From: Syntrophales bacterium | GTDB taxonomy: Bacteria > Desulfobacterota > Syntrophia > Syntrophales > UBA2210 | DNA length: 12,940 bases | Assembly (NCBI GenBank): GCA_028715865.1 | Contig: JAQUQY010000021.1 | Span: 1-12,940, forward strand | Direction: 5' to 3' | Part shown: positions 1 to 6,551 of the stretch, piece by piece | How positions within the stretch are numbered: the stretch's first letter is position 1 | How the letters are laid out: each line of letters starts with the position of its first letter | Notes under the pieces: model-generated | What the model was told of the DNA's origin: nothing | The model's database searches: none | What the model saw: only the letters and a program-made list of their open reading frames with translations | Position numbers and translations under genes: made by a program

Positions 1-2
1 AA

Positions 3-110
3 AACCTCTTTCGAAAAGAACGAATTCCCTACCTGAACATCACATATATGTCAGTGGAGGAAATAGCGGCCTCGGTTATGCAGAGGGCATCATTGAAACG
101 AAGGGTTTAA
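3..110 (+). CDS. ppsR: C-terminus of PpsR-type pyruvate,water dikinase / pyruvate,phosphate dikinase regulatory protein (partial, 5' end outside window)
   Basis: An open frame runs in from the left edge and stops at TAA 108-110, giving 35 residues. The fragment contains IPYLN followed by T-x2-SVEEIAASV, which matches the end of the DUF299 (PpsR/PDRP) family, whose members finish with a P-[WY]-[IL]-[DN]-x-T…SVEEIA-type segment. Family members are bifunctional ADP-dependent serine/threonine kinases and Pi-dependent phosphorylases that switch PEP synthase or pyruvate phosphate dikinase off and on at a Thr/His pair. The P-loop and catalytic region lie outside the window, so activity cannot be judged. 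The identification rests only on this short tail. The next gene starts 73 nt downstream on the same strand. Confidence 0.65.
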   Translation, partial: NLFRKERIPYLNITYMSVEEIAASVMQRASLKRRV

Positions 111-183
111 CGTGTCAGGATCGCACGTTTGAGCTTGACCGCCGGGCATCTGTTTCGTATACTGCGCGGAGCAGAAAGTACAC

Positions 184-984
184 ATGGCATATGCGCTCGG
201 CAGCGCAGGCGTCAACGATAAGAGGATAAGCCCATTGTCCGAAACGTCACCGTCAGTTCCTGAGATATTCAATGCCTGCACCCAGCTGTTCGGAAAAAAC
301 GTACAGATATCTGTCGATTTCCTAAATTACCTTGAGCCATCAAGCGTAAGGGCCGCCTACAGGGAGCGTGCTTTTGAAACCCATCCCGACAGGGCCAGGG
401 TTCTCGGAGTCAAGGAAGAAGATCTTGCCGACACCTTCAAGAAAATCAACAAGGCTTATGAAATTCTCTCCTTTGCCGTTCGAAAAGAAAACAAACTGAT
501 ACTTCTAAATGGCAACCTGAAATCAGAGCGATCCGCCAGGACAAAAACAAAAACCCGGGATACCAGGGATCACTACTATTCCGGAAACCTGCCGGGGAGG
601 CATCTTCCGATAGGCCGGTTTCTATACTATTCCGGCCTAATATCCTGGCGCGCGCTTATAGAGTCAATAATCTGGCAGAGAAAGAACCGGCCCCTTATCG
701 GCGCTATCGCACGTTCCTGGAAGTACCTGACCGATGAAGAAGTAATCCATATTCTTAGAAACAAGGCGGCGGAAGAAAAATTCGGCGAATACGCCCTCAG
801 GTCCGGATTATTGACAAAGGGCAACCTTATGGCCCTTCTGGGCAAACAGCGTATGCTTAACAGGCCCCTGGGAGAATATTTCATAATGCAGGGCATGCTT
901 CGTTCGTCCGAGGTGGAAGACCTCGTGAGGGCTCAGCGCAGACACAACGCGATTTTCACTTTCAGCCGCTTCGGCATGCAATAA
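184..984 (+). CDS. J-domain protein with four tandem MshEN-like 24-residue motifs
   Basis: This 266-aa soluble protein has a J domain at about residues 42-98, with the HPD tripeptide at 67-69 in the helix II-III loop and KINKAYEIL in helix III. The domain implies recruitment and stimulation of an Hsp70 (DnaK) ATPase. There is no Gly/Phe region, zinc finger or DnaJ C-terminal domain, so it is a specialised class III J protein rather than DnaJ. A basic linker (about 112-130) leads to four 24-residue units at 142-165, 171-194, 199-222 and 228-251, separated by 5, 4 and 5 residues. Each has Gly at position 3 and a hydrophobic residue at 17; three have Gly at 10 and Gln at 24. That layout matches MshEN (GspE N-terminal) c-di-GMP-binding motifs. 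The ATG at 184 is the only start between the upstream in-frame stop (136-138) and the J domain proper; no strong Shine-Dalgarno is visible. Confidence 0.85.
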   Translation: MAYALGSAGVNDKRISPLSETSPSVPEIFNACTQLFGKNVQISVDFLNYLEPSSVRAAYRERAFETHPDRARVLGVKEEDLADTFKKINKAYEILSFAVRKENKLILLNGNLKSERSARTKTKTRDTRDHYYSGNLPGRHLPIGRFLYYSGLISWRALIESIIWQRKNRPLIGAIARSWKYLTDEEVIHILRNKAAEEKFGEYALRSGLLTKGNLMALLGKQRMLNRPLGEYFIMQGMLRSSEVEDLVRAQRRHNAIFTFSRFGMQ

Positions 985-1079
985 ATCAGTTGAGATTTTT
1001 CAGGATTGTTGCCAGGAAAAAGCCGGCCCCTCTGCTTTGACTTTCATAGCCTATCCGCCTGATTGTTTCTCGAAATCTA

Positions 1080-1108
1080 TTGACAGAAAGGGGCTTGGTC
1101 ATTATAAA
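1080..1108 (+). promoter_or_regulatory. sigma-70 promoter of tRNA-Gln
   Basis: A perfect -35 box TTGACA (1080-1085) is followed by a 17-bp spacer and TATAAA (1103-1108, 5 of 6 matches to TATAAT). Transcription would start near 1115, about 36 nt before the mature tRNA. Such near-consensus promoters are typical of stable RNA genes. Confidence 0.7.
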
Positions 1109-1150
1109 GAGACCTCATTTTTACTAAAGCAGCACCATGGGAATAATCAA

Positions 1151-1224
1151 TGGGGGATCGTTCAACGGCAGGACAACGGACTCTGACTCCGTGAATAGAG
1201 GTTCGAATCCTCTTCCCCCAGCCA
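1151..1224 (+). tRNA. tRNA-Gln, anticodon CTG, CCA encoded
   Basis: The stretch folds into a full cloverleaf. The acceptor stem TGGGGGA pairs with TCCCCCA; the anticodon stem ACGGA/TCCGT encloses loop CTCTGAC, so the anticodon is CTG, reading CAG (Gln). The T arm is AGAGG-TTCGAAT-CCTCT. The discriminator is G1221 and the CCA end (1222-1224) is genome-encoded. A strong promoter lies at 1080-1108. Repeated sequence resembling a transposon end begins 21 nt after the CCA. Confidence 0.95.
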
Positions 1225-1244
1225 AATAAATACAAGGGGTTAAC

Positions 1245-1282
1245 CATTTCATGGTGGACCCCTTATTCATTTCATGGTGGAC
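1245..1282. repeat. 15-bp direct repeat (two copies, 23-bp period), possible lone IS21-type end
   Basis: CATTTCATGGTGGAC occurs at 1245-1259 and again, identical, at 1268-1282. Read on the - strand, the outer copy begins TGTCCACC (from 1283) and the second copy sits 23 bp inward. Short repeated blocks behind a TG…CA tip are the layout of IS21-family termini. A weak hairpin (AAGGGGT 1235-1241 with ACCCCTT 1258-1264) overlaps the repeat and lacks a good T-tract. No transposase (istA/istB) or second end is in the window, so if this is an IS end it is a relic. The repeat itself is certain; the IS21 link is inference. Confidence 0.5.
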
Positions 1283-1362
1283 AGTTAAGGAATATGCTTA
1301 TATTTCAGCAATGTGAAGGCGATCAAAAAGGACAACGCAATTGAAAGCAGGGGAGATATACG

Positions 1363-2235
1363 ATGGCCCAAGATAAAGAAATAAGAGAGAATCCTGATTT
1401 AATCGTGTCTGATATTATTCGTGATTTCATGCTTCATTCACCGGAGAATACATTGAACAAGGAAAGTGGCGAACCCGCGTGGGACGAACCGCTCATAGGC
1501 TTTTCAAGGGGCGACGATCCCCTTTATCAGGAATTCAAGGACGACATAGGCGACTTTTTATGGACGCCGCCGGAAATCTTCCGCAAAACTTTCAGCATGG
1601 AACCTGCGCACCTGACTGTAATTTCATGGATTCTTCCGCAGACGGAGTTATCGAAAGAAGATAACAGGAAATCAAAAACCTACCCCGCCGAACGCTGGTT
1701 ACGGTCAAGGCTTTTCGGCGAACAGGCAAACCTGGCCCTCGCCCGCCATACAGTTCAAAGGCTTGATGAGGCAGGCATAAGAGCGGTTGCCCCGGAGCTA
1801 TCCCCGCTCTGGCAATGGCAGACGTCGGAACGCTACGGTTACGCTTCGAACTGGTCAAACCGTCACGCCGCCTACGCCGCCGGACTGGGTACCTTCAGTC
1901 TCTGCGACGGCCTTATCACTCCCAAGGGAAAAGCGATGCGCTGCGGCTCAGTGGTTGCGGAGATTAACATAGAGGCGACTCCGCGGCCCTACAATGACCA
2001 TCGCGCGTGGTGCCTGTTTTATTCCCACAATGGAAAATGCGGGAAATGCATACCGCGCTGCCCCGTGGGCGCTCTTAGCAAGGACGGGCATGACAAGCTC
2101 AAGTGCCGGAATTACCTCTTCGATGTTATAGCTGATTACTCAAAGGAACGTTACGGAATAGCAAGCTACGGCTGCGGCCTTTGCCAGACCGGCGTACCCT
2201 GTGAATCCCGCGTGCCCCTTCCCGGCGCCGTGTAA
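1363..2235 (+). CDS. QueG-like iron-sulfur protein with two [4Fe-4S] cluster motifs
   Basis: This 290-aa protein resembles the catalytic core of epoxyqueuosine reductase (QueG) and related corrinoid-dependent reductases. A segment at about 165-200 (HAAYAAGLGTF followed by GLITPKGKAMR) matches the QueG AGLG…G region. The ferredoxin module has C226, C229, C233-Pro and C248, then C271, C274 and C280, enough ligands for two [4Fe-4S] clusters. QueG proper is about 350-380 aa with C-terminal HEAT repeats; here the protein ends ten residues after the last Cys, so the tRNA-recognition part is missing. It may therefore be a stand-alone electron-transfer or corrinoid-reducing protein rather than a tRNA-modifying enzyme. 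The ATG is preceded by a good AGGGGAG Shine-Dalgarno. It converges on a corrinoid adenosyltransferase gene 54 bp away. Confidence 0.75.
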   Translation: MAQDKEIRENPDLIVSDIIRDFMLHSPENTLNKESGEPAWDEPLIGFSRGDDPLYQEFKDDIGDFLWTPPEIFRKTFSMEPAHLTVISWILPQTELSKEDNRKSKTYPAERWLRSRLFGEQANLALARHTVQRLDEAGIRAVAPELSPLWQWQTSERYGYASNWSNRHAAYAAGLGTFSLCDGLITPKGKAMRCGSVVAEINIEATPRPYNDHRAWCLFYSHNGKCGKCIPRCPVGALSKDGHDKLKCRNYLFDVIADYSKERYGIASYGCGLCQTGVPCESRVPLPGAV

Positions 2236-2289
2236 TCATTTTTTTATTTGAAGGGAACGTAACAATTCATACAGCCGGATTCGGCCCTT

Positions 2290-2805
2290 TTACCCGTTCT
2301 GCTCTTCGTATCGTGCCAGAGTGAAGAGCATGTCCGCAAGGCGGTTCAGGTACTGGTGAATGTACTCGTTGTCCAGCAGACCGTCCGCCTTGAGCCTGGC
2401 CGCCTTCCTTTCCGCCCTCCTGATGACGGTTCGCCCTACGTCTATCTGAGCCGAAACCATGGTTGAACCCGGATAGATAAACTCATTTTTGAGTGTTACA
2501 TCCTTTTGCAGGTCGTCTATGAGTGCCTCAATGCGCGAAACTTCAGTCTCGCCGATACCGATTTTCAACTTCTCCAGATCCTCCGGCAGCGTCGACAGCA
2601 CGGCGCCAAGCGTCAGCAGGTCTTTCTGGATTCCCAGTATGATATCTTTGATGCGATCGCTCTTCGTCGCCGCCCTGGCAACTCCAAGCACTGAGCTTGC
2701 TTCGTCGAGGGTCCCGTAAGTGTCCGGCCTCGGATCGAATTTCGGAACACGCTGGCCGCCGAGCAAACTGGTTTCCCCCTTGTCTCCCTTTTTCGAGAAT
2801 TTCAT
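2290..2805 (-). CDS. PduO-type cob(I)alamin adenosyltransferase (ATP:corrinoid adenosyltransferase)
   Basis: This 171-aa protein is of the trimeric PduO/MMAB family, which transfers the adenosyl group of ATP to cob(I)alamin to make adenosylcobalamin, for example for methylmalonyl-CoA mutase. The N-terminal ATP-binding motif GDKGETSLLGG, TLDEASSVLG, the segment FIYPG followed by DVGRTVIRRAER (the Arg-rich active-site helix) and YLNRLADMLFTLARYEE are all family signatures, and the length is normal. The ATG has an AGGAG Shine-Dalgarno 6 nt upstream. No cobalamin riboswitch is recognisable in the 255 bp upstream. The gene lies downstream of the coaE/M24 genes on the same strand, but the gap makes a shared transcript uncertain. 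Confidence 0.92.
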   Translation of the reverse strand: MKFSKKGDKGETSLLGGQRVPKFDPRPDTYGTLDEASSVLGVARAATKSDRIKDIILGIQKDLLTLGAVLSTLPEDLEKLKIGIGETEVSRIEALIDDLQKDVTLKNEFIYPGSTMVSAQIDVGRTVIRRAERKAARLKADGLLDNEYIHQYLNRLADMLFTLARYEEQNG

Positions 2806-3060
2806 GCGCTTCTCCTCTCCAGGAATTTTAAGACGACTTGTACTGTGTTGTACCTTTTAATTCGGCGATAATTGGACTCGATGCCCATGATTTAACCGAG
2901 GGACGACATCCTCAAAGCCGAAGTTTCGGCTGCACTGCATGGCCTGCAATGATTGACGCTTATAGCAGATAGCCGAAGAGCTGTCAAAAGCCTTAGAATC
3001 ATACAGATTCCGCGCCTGGGAAAAGTCAACTCCCTGATAATCCCTGAAGGATAAGGCCTT
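2806..3060. other. 255-bp intergenic region without a gene
   Basis: This separates the adenosyltransferase from the M24 peptidase, both on the - strand. It contains one short inverted repeat (AGCCGAA 2916-2922 with TTCGGCT 2925-2931) that could be a weak terminator for the upstream genes, but there is no real T-tract. No convincing promoter, riboswitch or small ORF was found. Confidence 0.5.
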
Positions 3061-4257
3061 TCAGACTTCGTGCAGCTCCCTGGGAGAGATCGTCAGGAGT
3101 TCGGCGCCTCCGCCATGTATCGCGATCGTGTCTTCCACCTTGACAACCTCCTTCTCTGATTTCCACATTTCCATTTCCAGCGTAACCACCGTACCCGCCC
3201 GAATCACATCGTTGTTGCCCTTGCTAAGTAGGGGCAGTTCATTTACTTCAAGCCCCACACCATGACCCACGAAAAAAAGCGGCTCAGGATTTCCTCCCAG
3301 CCGGAGATAGAAAGGCTCCATGCCGATTTCACGGGCCACTGAAAATGTCATCTCATAGACATCGTTGCAGGTTACTCCGGGCTTCAGGCATCCGATTGCG
3401 CGGTCCGCTATTTCCATCATGCCCTGATAAAGCTCGCGGCAGGAAGATGACGCCTTGCCAACAACATAGGTCCGGCTCTGATCACTGTGATAGCCCCTGT
3501 AGAGCGTTGGAATGTCCACGACAACCATGTCGCCTTTTCTTATCACATGCTCAGACGCTCCAAGCGGTACAGCGGCGCTCATGCCCGAGCCGCTTATGGA
3601 CTGAACCTTTCCGGCGATGCTCGACAGGTTTTCTCCTGAAGCGAGCACACCGCGGCCCATGAAAAAATCCCACTGGCGAACGAAGTACTGGCCTTCGTGA
3701 CCGGCACGGCGGTGGGCGTCTTCAACCTCGGCGGACAGCTCCACCTCCGTCATTCCATCCCGGAGCACCTCCATTACCCTTTCATGCCCGGCGTGCACTA
3801 TGCGTCCAGCTTCACGCAGACAGTCCAGTTCATGCCTGTCCTTTATTTTTCTCTGCTCAAGGACTGTCCTGGCCACGTCTTCTATCCTGAATCCCGGGAG
3901 CATGGAGGCGATTCTGAAATAAAGAGCCGCTGGAATAACATCCAGCTCCATCCCGAGAACTCCCCCGCCAAGACCCCACTGATTGAGAACATCAACCACC
4001 CCCCCCAGTCCCGAGGGGCTCAACTTATCAGCTGGAAGCCAGGTTTCCCTGAAAGCATGCTCGATTCCCTTGCCGATCAGCAGCTGATAATCCAGAGGCG
4101 AGACCAGAAGGAAAGCGGGTTGGGCGGTTCCTGAAAAGTAATAGACGGACCTGGAGTAGTTTAACAATATGGCGTCAACACCGATAGGCGACAGTTTTTC
4201 CTGTATGCCTTTAATCCTTCGCAGAGGATCGAATTCTTGAATCCCGATGTCCCTCAT
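3061..4257 (-). CDS. M24-family metallopeptidase (Xaa-Pro aminopeptidase/prolidase-like)
   Basis: The protein has a creatinase-type N-terminal domain followed by a pita-bread M24 domain. With the start chosen here it is 398 aa. The five metal-ligand positions are present: D248 (VVVDIPT), D259 (HSDQSRTY), H332 (VGHGVGLEVNE), E361 (TLEME, where most relatives have EPG) and E375 (KVEDT). They would hold a dinuclear Mn/Co/Zn centre and cleave N-terminal residues ahead of Pro in cytosolic peptides. The frame stays open upstream, with ATGs at 4347 and 4305. The 4347 start would overlap coaE by 34 bp, and both have poor ribosome sites; the ATG at 4257 has GGAG nine bases upstream, so it is preferred. 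The gene directly follows coaE and is probably cotranscribed. Substrate specificity is not evident, and creatinase-like hydrolases share the fold. Confidence 0.85.
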   Translation of the reverse strand: MRDIGIQEFDPLRRIKGIQEKLSPIGVDAILLNYSRSVYYFSGTAQPAFLLVSPLDYQLLIGKGIEHAFRETWLPADKLSPSGLGGVVDVLNQWGLGGGVLGMELDVIPAALYFRIASMLPGFRIEDVARTVLEQRKIKDRHELDCLREAGRIVHAGHERVMEVLRDGMTEVELSAEVEDAHRRAGHEGQYFVRQWDFFMGRGVLASGENLSSIAGKVQSISGSGMSAAVPLGASEHVIRKGDMVVVDIPTLYRGYHSDQSRTYVVGKASSSCRELYQGMMEIADRAIGCLKPGVTCNDVYEMTFSVAREIGMEPFYLRLGGNPEPLFFVGHGVGLEVNELPLLSKGNNDVIRAGTVVTLEMEMWKSEKEVVKVEDTIAIHGGGAELLTISPRELHEV

Positions 4258-4313
4258 TACAGAAAGCTCCAACAGGGCGGCCTTCCCCGTCCCCGGCTTC
4301 GTCATGTCCGATC

Positions 4314-4949
4314 TTATTCTTTCCTGAGATCGATGAGCTTCTCCCATAGATCATCAACCTGCCCGCGTGTTCCCGCCAGGCTTCCCTCATTGCGGACCAC
4401 GAAGTCCGCCAGGGCCACTTTATCGTCTATGGAAAGCTGGGATTTCAGCCGGAGCAATGCCTCGTCCCTGCTGATGCCATCCCGCGCCATCAGTCGGTCA
4501 ATCTGCATTTCTTCCGGAACATAGACCACCATGAGCTTTTCAAACATATGCTGAAGATTTGACTCGATCAGCAGGGGAACGTCCGCAAGGATGATGGCGC
4601 CAGGATCGAGAGCCTCGATTTCATTCAATTCCCGGACAAATTCCCCGTAAATCTCGGGATGCGTCATTTCCTCGAGCTTCTTTCGCTTCTCCGGGTCCCC
4701 GAAGACAATGTCCGCAAGTTTTTTTCTGTCGAGGCTACGGTCTTCCCGGAGAACCTGCTCACCGAAAAAAGACACTATACTCCTCCAGGCCGGCTTGCCC
4801 GGCTCAACCACCCGCCTGGCCAGAAGATCGAAATCGATAACATGGGCGCCCTTTTCTTTTAGCATATTCACCACGGTGGTTTTTCCCGTGGCAATACCGC
4901 CAGTCACGCCCAATATCAAAAGATTATCCTTTCCCGGGTTCACTTCCAA
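4314..4949 (-). CDS. coaE: dephospho-CoA kinase CoaE
   Basis: CoaE phosphorylates the 3'-hydroxyl of dephospho-CoA with ATP, the last step of coenzyme A synthesis in the cytosol. The N-terminal P-loop GVTGGIATGKTT, the DFDLLARRVVEPGKPAW substrate segment, LADVPLLIE and the later RLMARDGIS…R lid region are characteristic. Length (about 210 aa) is typical. No ATG is available at the N-terminus: the frame opens with TTG at 4949, and a GTG at 4943 is an alternative two codons in; both lie behind the G-rich stretch GGGGTAGGGCGG. The M24 peptidase follows on the same strand. A CoA-synthesis gene fits a genome that handles many acyl-CoA intermediates, though that link is general. Confidence 0.93.
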   Translation of the reverse strand: MEVNPGKDNLLILGVTGGIATGKTTVVNMLKEKGAHVIDFDLLARRVVEPGKPAWRSIVSFFGEQVLREDRSLDRKKLADIVFGDPEKRKKLEEMTHPEIYGEFVRELNEIEALDPGAIILADVPLLIESNLQHMFEKLMVVYVPEEMQIDRLMARDGISRDEALLRLKSQLSIDDKVALADFVVRNEGSLAGTRGQVDDLWEKLIDLRKE

Positions 4950-5118
4950 CCGCCCTACCCCACAGTAGAATCCTTAGATAGACTTTATTCATAACAACAA
5001 GCGATCTTGGCTATGGCTTGCATGATTCCCCACGAGTCCTTGATTAATCCCAAAAGCCAGCCATGTTAACAAACGTGATCACGATAGCATTATGGCGACC
5101 CTCGATCAAGGAAACAAG

Positions 5119-5154
5119 AAAAACCCCTTGCTCCTTCATGTGCAAGGGGTTTTT
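5119..5154 (-). terminator. strong hairpin terminator, probably bidirectional
   Basis: A perfect 13-bp stem (AAAAACCCCTTGC 5119-5131 with its complement 5142-5154) has a 10-nt loop. It carries T-rich tails on both strands: T5150-5156 on + and TTTTTCTTG on -. It sits 60 nt beyond the acyl-CoA dehydrogenase stop codon and would end that transcript. Confidence 0.85.
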
Positions 5155-5213
5155 TTGCATCTGATTACAGCTTTTGCCCCCGCCATTAAGATCAGAAGCG
5201 AGGACATTACATA

Positions 5214-6371
5214 TTATCCCAGGGCGCTCAGGATTTCCCTGGCGATAATCAGCCTTTGAATCTGGTTCGTACCCTCATAGATGGAGGTGATGCGAACGTC
5301 GCGGGCGAATCGTTCAACAGGATATTCCTTGGTGTAGCCATAGCCCCCGAGCATCTGGATAGCGTTGTAGCAGGCGCGCTCGGCGGCTTCCGTCGCGTAA
5401 TATTTCGCCATGGAAGCCTGCTTTGCGAAGGGGCGGCCCAGTTCCTTGTTGTAGGCGGCGTTCATGAGCAGTAGACGGGCGGCCTCAAGCTCCGTGTGAG
5501 ACTCGGCGATCATCCACTGAATTGCCTGGAAATTCGTAATAGGCTGGTCAAACTGCTTTCTTTCCTTTGCGTATTTCGTGGCATAGTCTATCGCGGCAAG
5601 CCCGCAGCCCAAGCCCAGGGACCCGATCCCGATGCGCCCGCCCGCGAGTTCACCAGTGGCGATGCGGAAACCGTCGTTTGGCTTGCCCATCATGGCATCC
5701 TTGGGAATGCGGCAGTCTTCAAATATCAACTCATTCGTTGCCGACGCGTGCTGCCCCATCTTGTGCTCAGCCCGGCCCACGGTGAATCCCTTGGTTCCGT
5801 TTTCAACCAGGAATGTGGAGATTCCCCTGCCCTTTTTCGCTTCCTTGTCCGTCACTGCCCATACGACGTTTACGCCCGCGTATTCAGCGCTCGTTATGAA
5901 CATCTTGTTTCCGTTGAGAACCCATTCATCGCCGTCCATCACGGCCGTGCACCGCATGCCGGCTGGATCTGAACCGGCCGTGGTTTCAGTCAGTCCGAAG
6001 CCTCCAGCGTAGTATTCCCCTGAACAGATCTTGGAAATGTACTTGTGTTTCTGCTCCTCCGAACCAATGGCCTGAATAACTTCACATACCATGTTATTAA
6101 CCGACATTGTGACGGCCGTGGAGGCGCAGGCCCGAGCGATTTCTGTAACGGCGATACTGAAGGCGATTACGCCGGCTTCCGAGCCGCCGTAATCTGCCTT
6201 GACGTTGATTCCCATCAAGCCGAGTTCCGCCAGCTTCTTCAGGTTCTTAAGAAAAGTTTCCCTGTCTTCCTTTTCATCCATCGCTGCGGCGACGGGCTCC
6301 AGCTCGCTTTTGGCAAAGTTTCTTGCAGTGTCCTGAATCATTTTTTGGTCTTCTGTCAAGTCTAAATTCAT
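5214..6371 (-). CDS. acyl-CoA dehydrogenase (short-chain/butyryl-CoA type)
   Basis: This FAD flavoprotein introduces an alpha,beta double bond into an acyl-CoA and passes electrons to electron-transfer flavoprotein in the cytosol. From the start used here it has 385 aa, the usual length. GFGLTETTAGSD (about 124-135) is the FAD/substrate signature, ITSAEYA and the RKQFDQPI segment are conserved, and the C-terminal IYEGTNQIQR places the catalytic Glu at E366, the position used by butyryl- and medium-chain enzymes. The frame extends to 6407, but the ATG at 6371 begins the conserved MNLDLTEDQ and has a GAGGTGG ribosome site. It lies downstream of the CoA-transferase genes on the same strand, across two hairpins. 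A TATAAA box (6390-6395) upstream suggests its own promoter, though the -35 is poor. No etfAB is present nearby. The exact acyl substrate cannot be assigned. Confidence 0.93.
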   Translation of the reverse strand: MNLDLTEDQKMIQDTARNFAKSELEPVAAAMDEKEDRETFLKNLKKLAELGLMGINVKADYGGSEAGVIAFSIAVTEIARACASTAVTMSVNNMVCEVIQAIGSEEQKHKYISKICSGEYYAGGFGLTETTAGSDPAGMRCTAVMDGDEWVLNGNKMFITSAEYAGVNVVWAVTDKEAKKGRGISTFLVENGTKGFTVGRAEHKMGQHASATNELIFEDCRIPKDAMMGKPNDGFRIATGELAGGRIGIGSLGLGCGLAAIDYATKYAKERKQFDQPITNFQAIQWMIAESHTELEAARLLLMNAAYNKELGRPFAKQASMAKYYATEAAERACYNAIQMLGGYGYTKEYPVERFARDVRITSIYEGTNQIQRLIIAREILSALG

Positions 6372-6440
6372 GTCACCCACCTCACATTGTTTATAGGATT
6401 GTGGCAAAAGGCCGCTTGAACCGGCCCGAAGCCTTTTAAC

Positions 6441-6491
6441 CGCTTGCCTTCAGCCTGAATCCCGCGGCTGGATTCAGGCTGAAGGCAAGCG
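6441..6491. repeat. 22-bp perfect inverted repeat (hairpin) between dehydrogenase and CoA-transferase genes
   Basis: Arms 6441-6462 and 6470-6491 are exact reverse complements around a 7-nt loop (CGCGGCT). CTTTT (6433-6437) and AAAAG (6495-6499) could extend the stem past a 3-nt internal loop. Neither strand has a T-run directly after the stem, so it is not a classical terminator. It lies in the leader of the acyl-CoA dehydrogenase on the - strand, where it could act as an RNA processing or stability element, or be a small mobile palindrome. Confidence 0.85.
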
Positions 6492-6501
6492 TGCAAAAGA
6501 A

Positions 6502-6539
6502 TTCGAAAGAGGGGAACGAACATGCTCCCCTCTTTCGAA
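6502..6539 (-). terminator. hairpin terminator after the CoA-transferase operon
   Basis: A perfect 14-bp stem (6502-6515 with 6526-6539) and 10-nt loop begin 12 nt after the stop codon of the beta subunit. On the - strand the stem is followed by the T-rich TTCTTTTGC. It fits a rho-independent terminator, perhaps a leaky one. Confidence 0.7.
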
Positions 6540-6551
6540 ATGAAAATATGG

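Noticed and set aside
90..281. 63-aa - strand open frame across the PpsR/J-protein junction
   Set aside because: It overlaps two better-supported + strand features and has no ribosome site or motif.
1225..1362. CRISPR-like repeat array or integrated element att site behind the tRNA
   Set aside because: There are only two repeat units with an 8-bp gap between them, which is too short for spacers, and the repeat does not duplicate the tRNA 3' end as an integrase att site would.
2806..3060. Cobalamin riboswitch upstream of the corrinoid adenosyltransferase
   Set aside because: I looked for a B12-box-like conserved core and a multi-stem layout and found only one short hairpin.
4258..4347. Longer N-terminus for the M24 peptidase (ATG at 4347 or 4305)
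   Set aside because: The 4347 start overlaps coaE by 34 bp, both lack a well-spaced ribosome site, and the extra residues precede the conserved domain. The ATG at 4257 has GGAG at 9 nt. The 4305 start remains possible.
5064..5083. Palindromes TGTTAACA (5064-5071) and CGTGATCACG (5074-5083) as operators upstream of coaE
   Set aside because: They are short, not repeated elsewhere in the window, and no well-formed promoter sits beside them; chance is a sufficient explanation.
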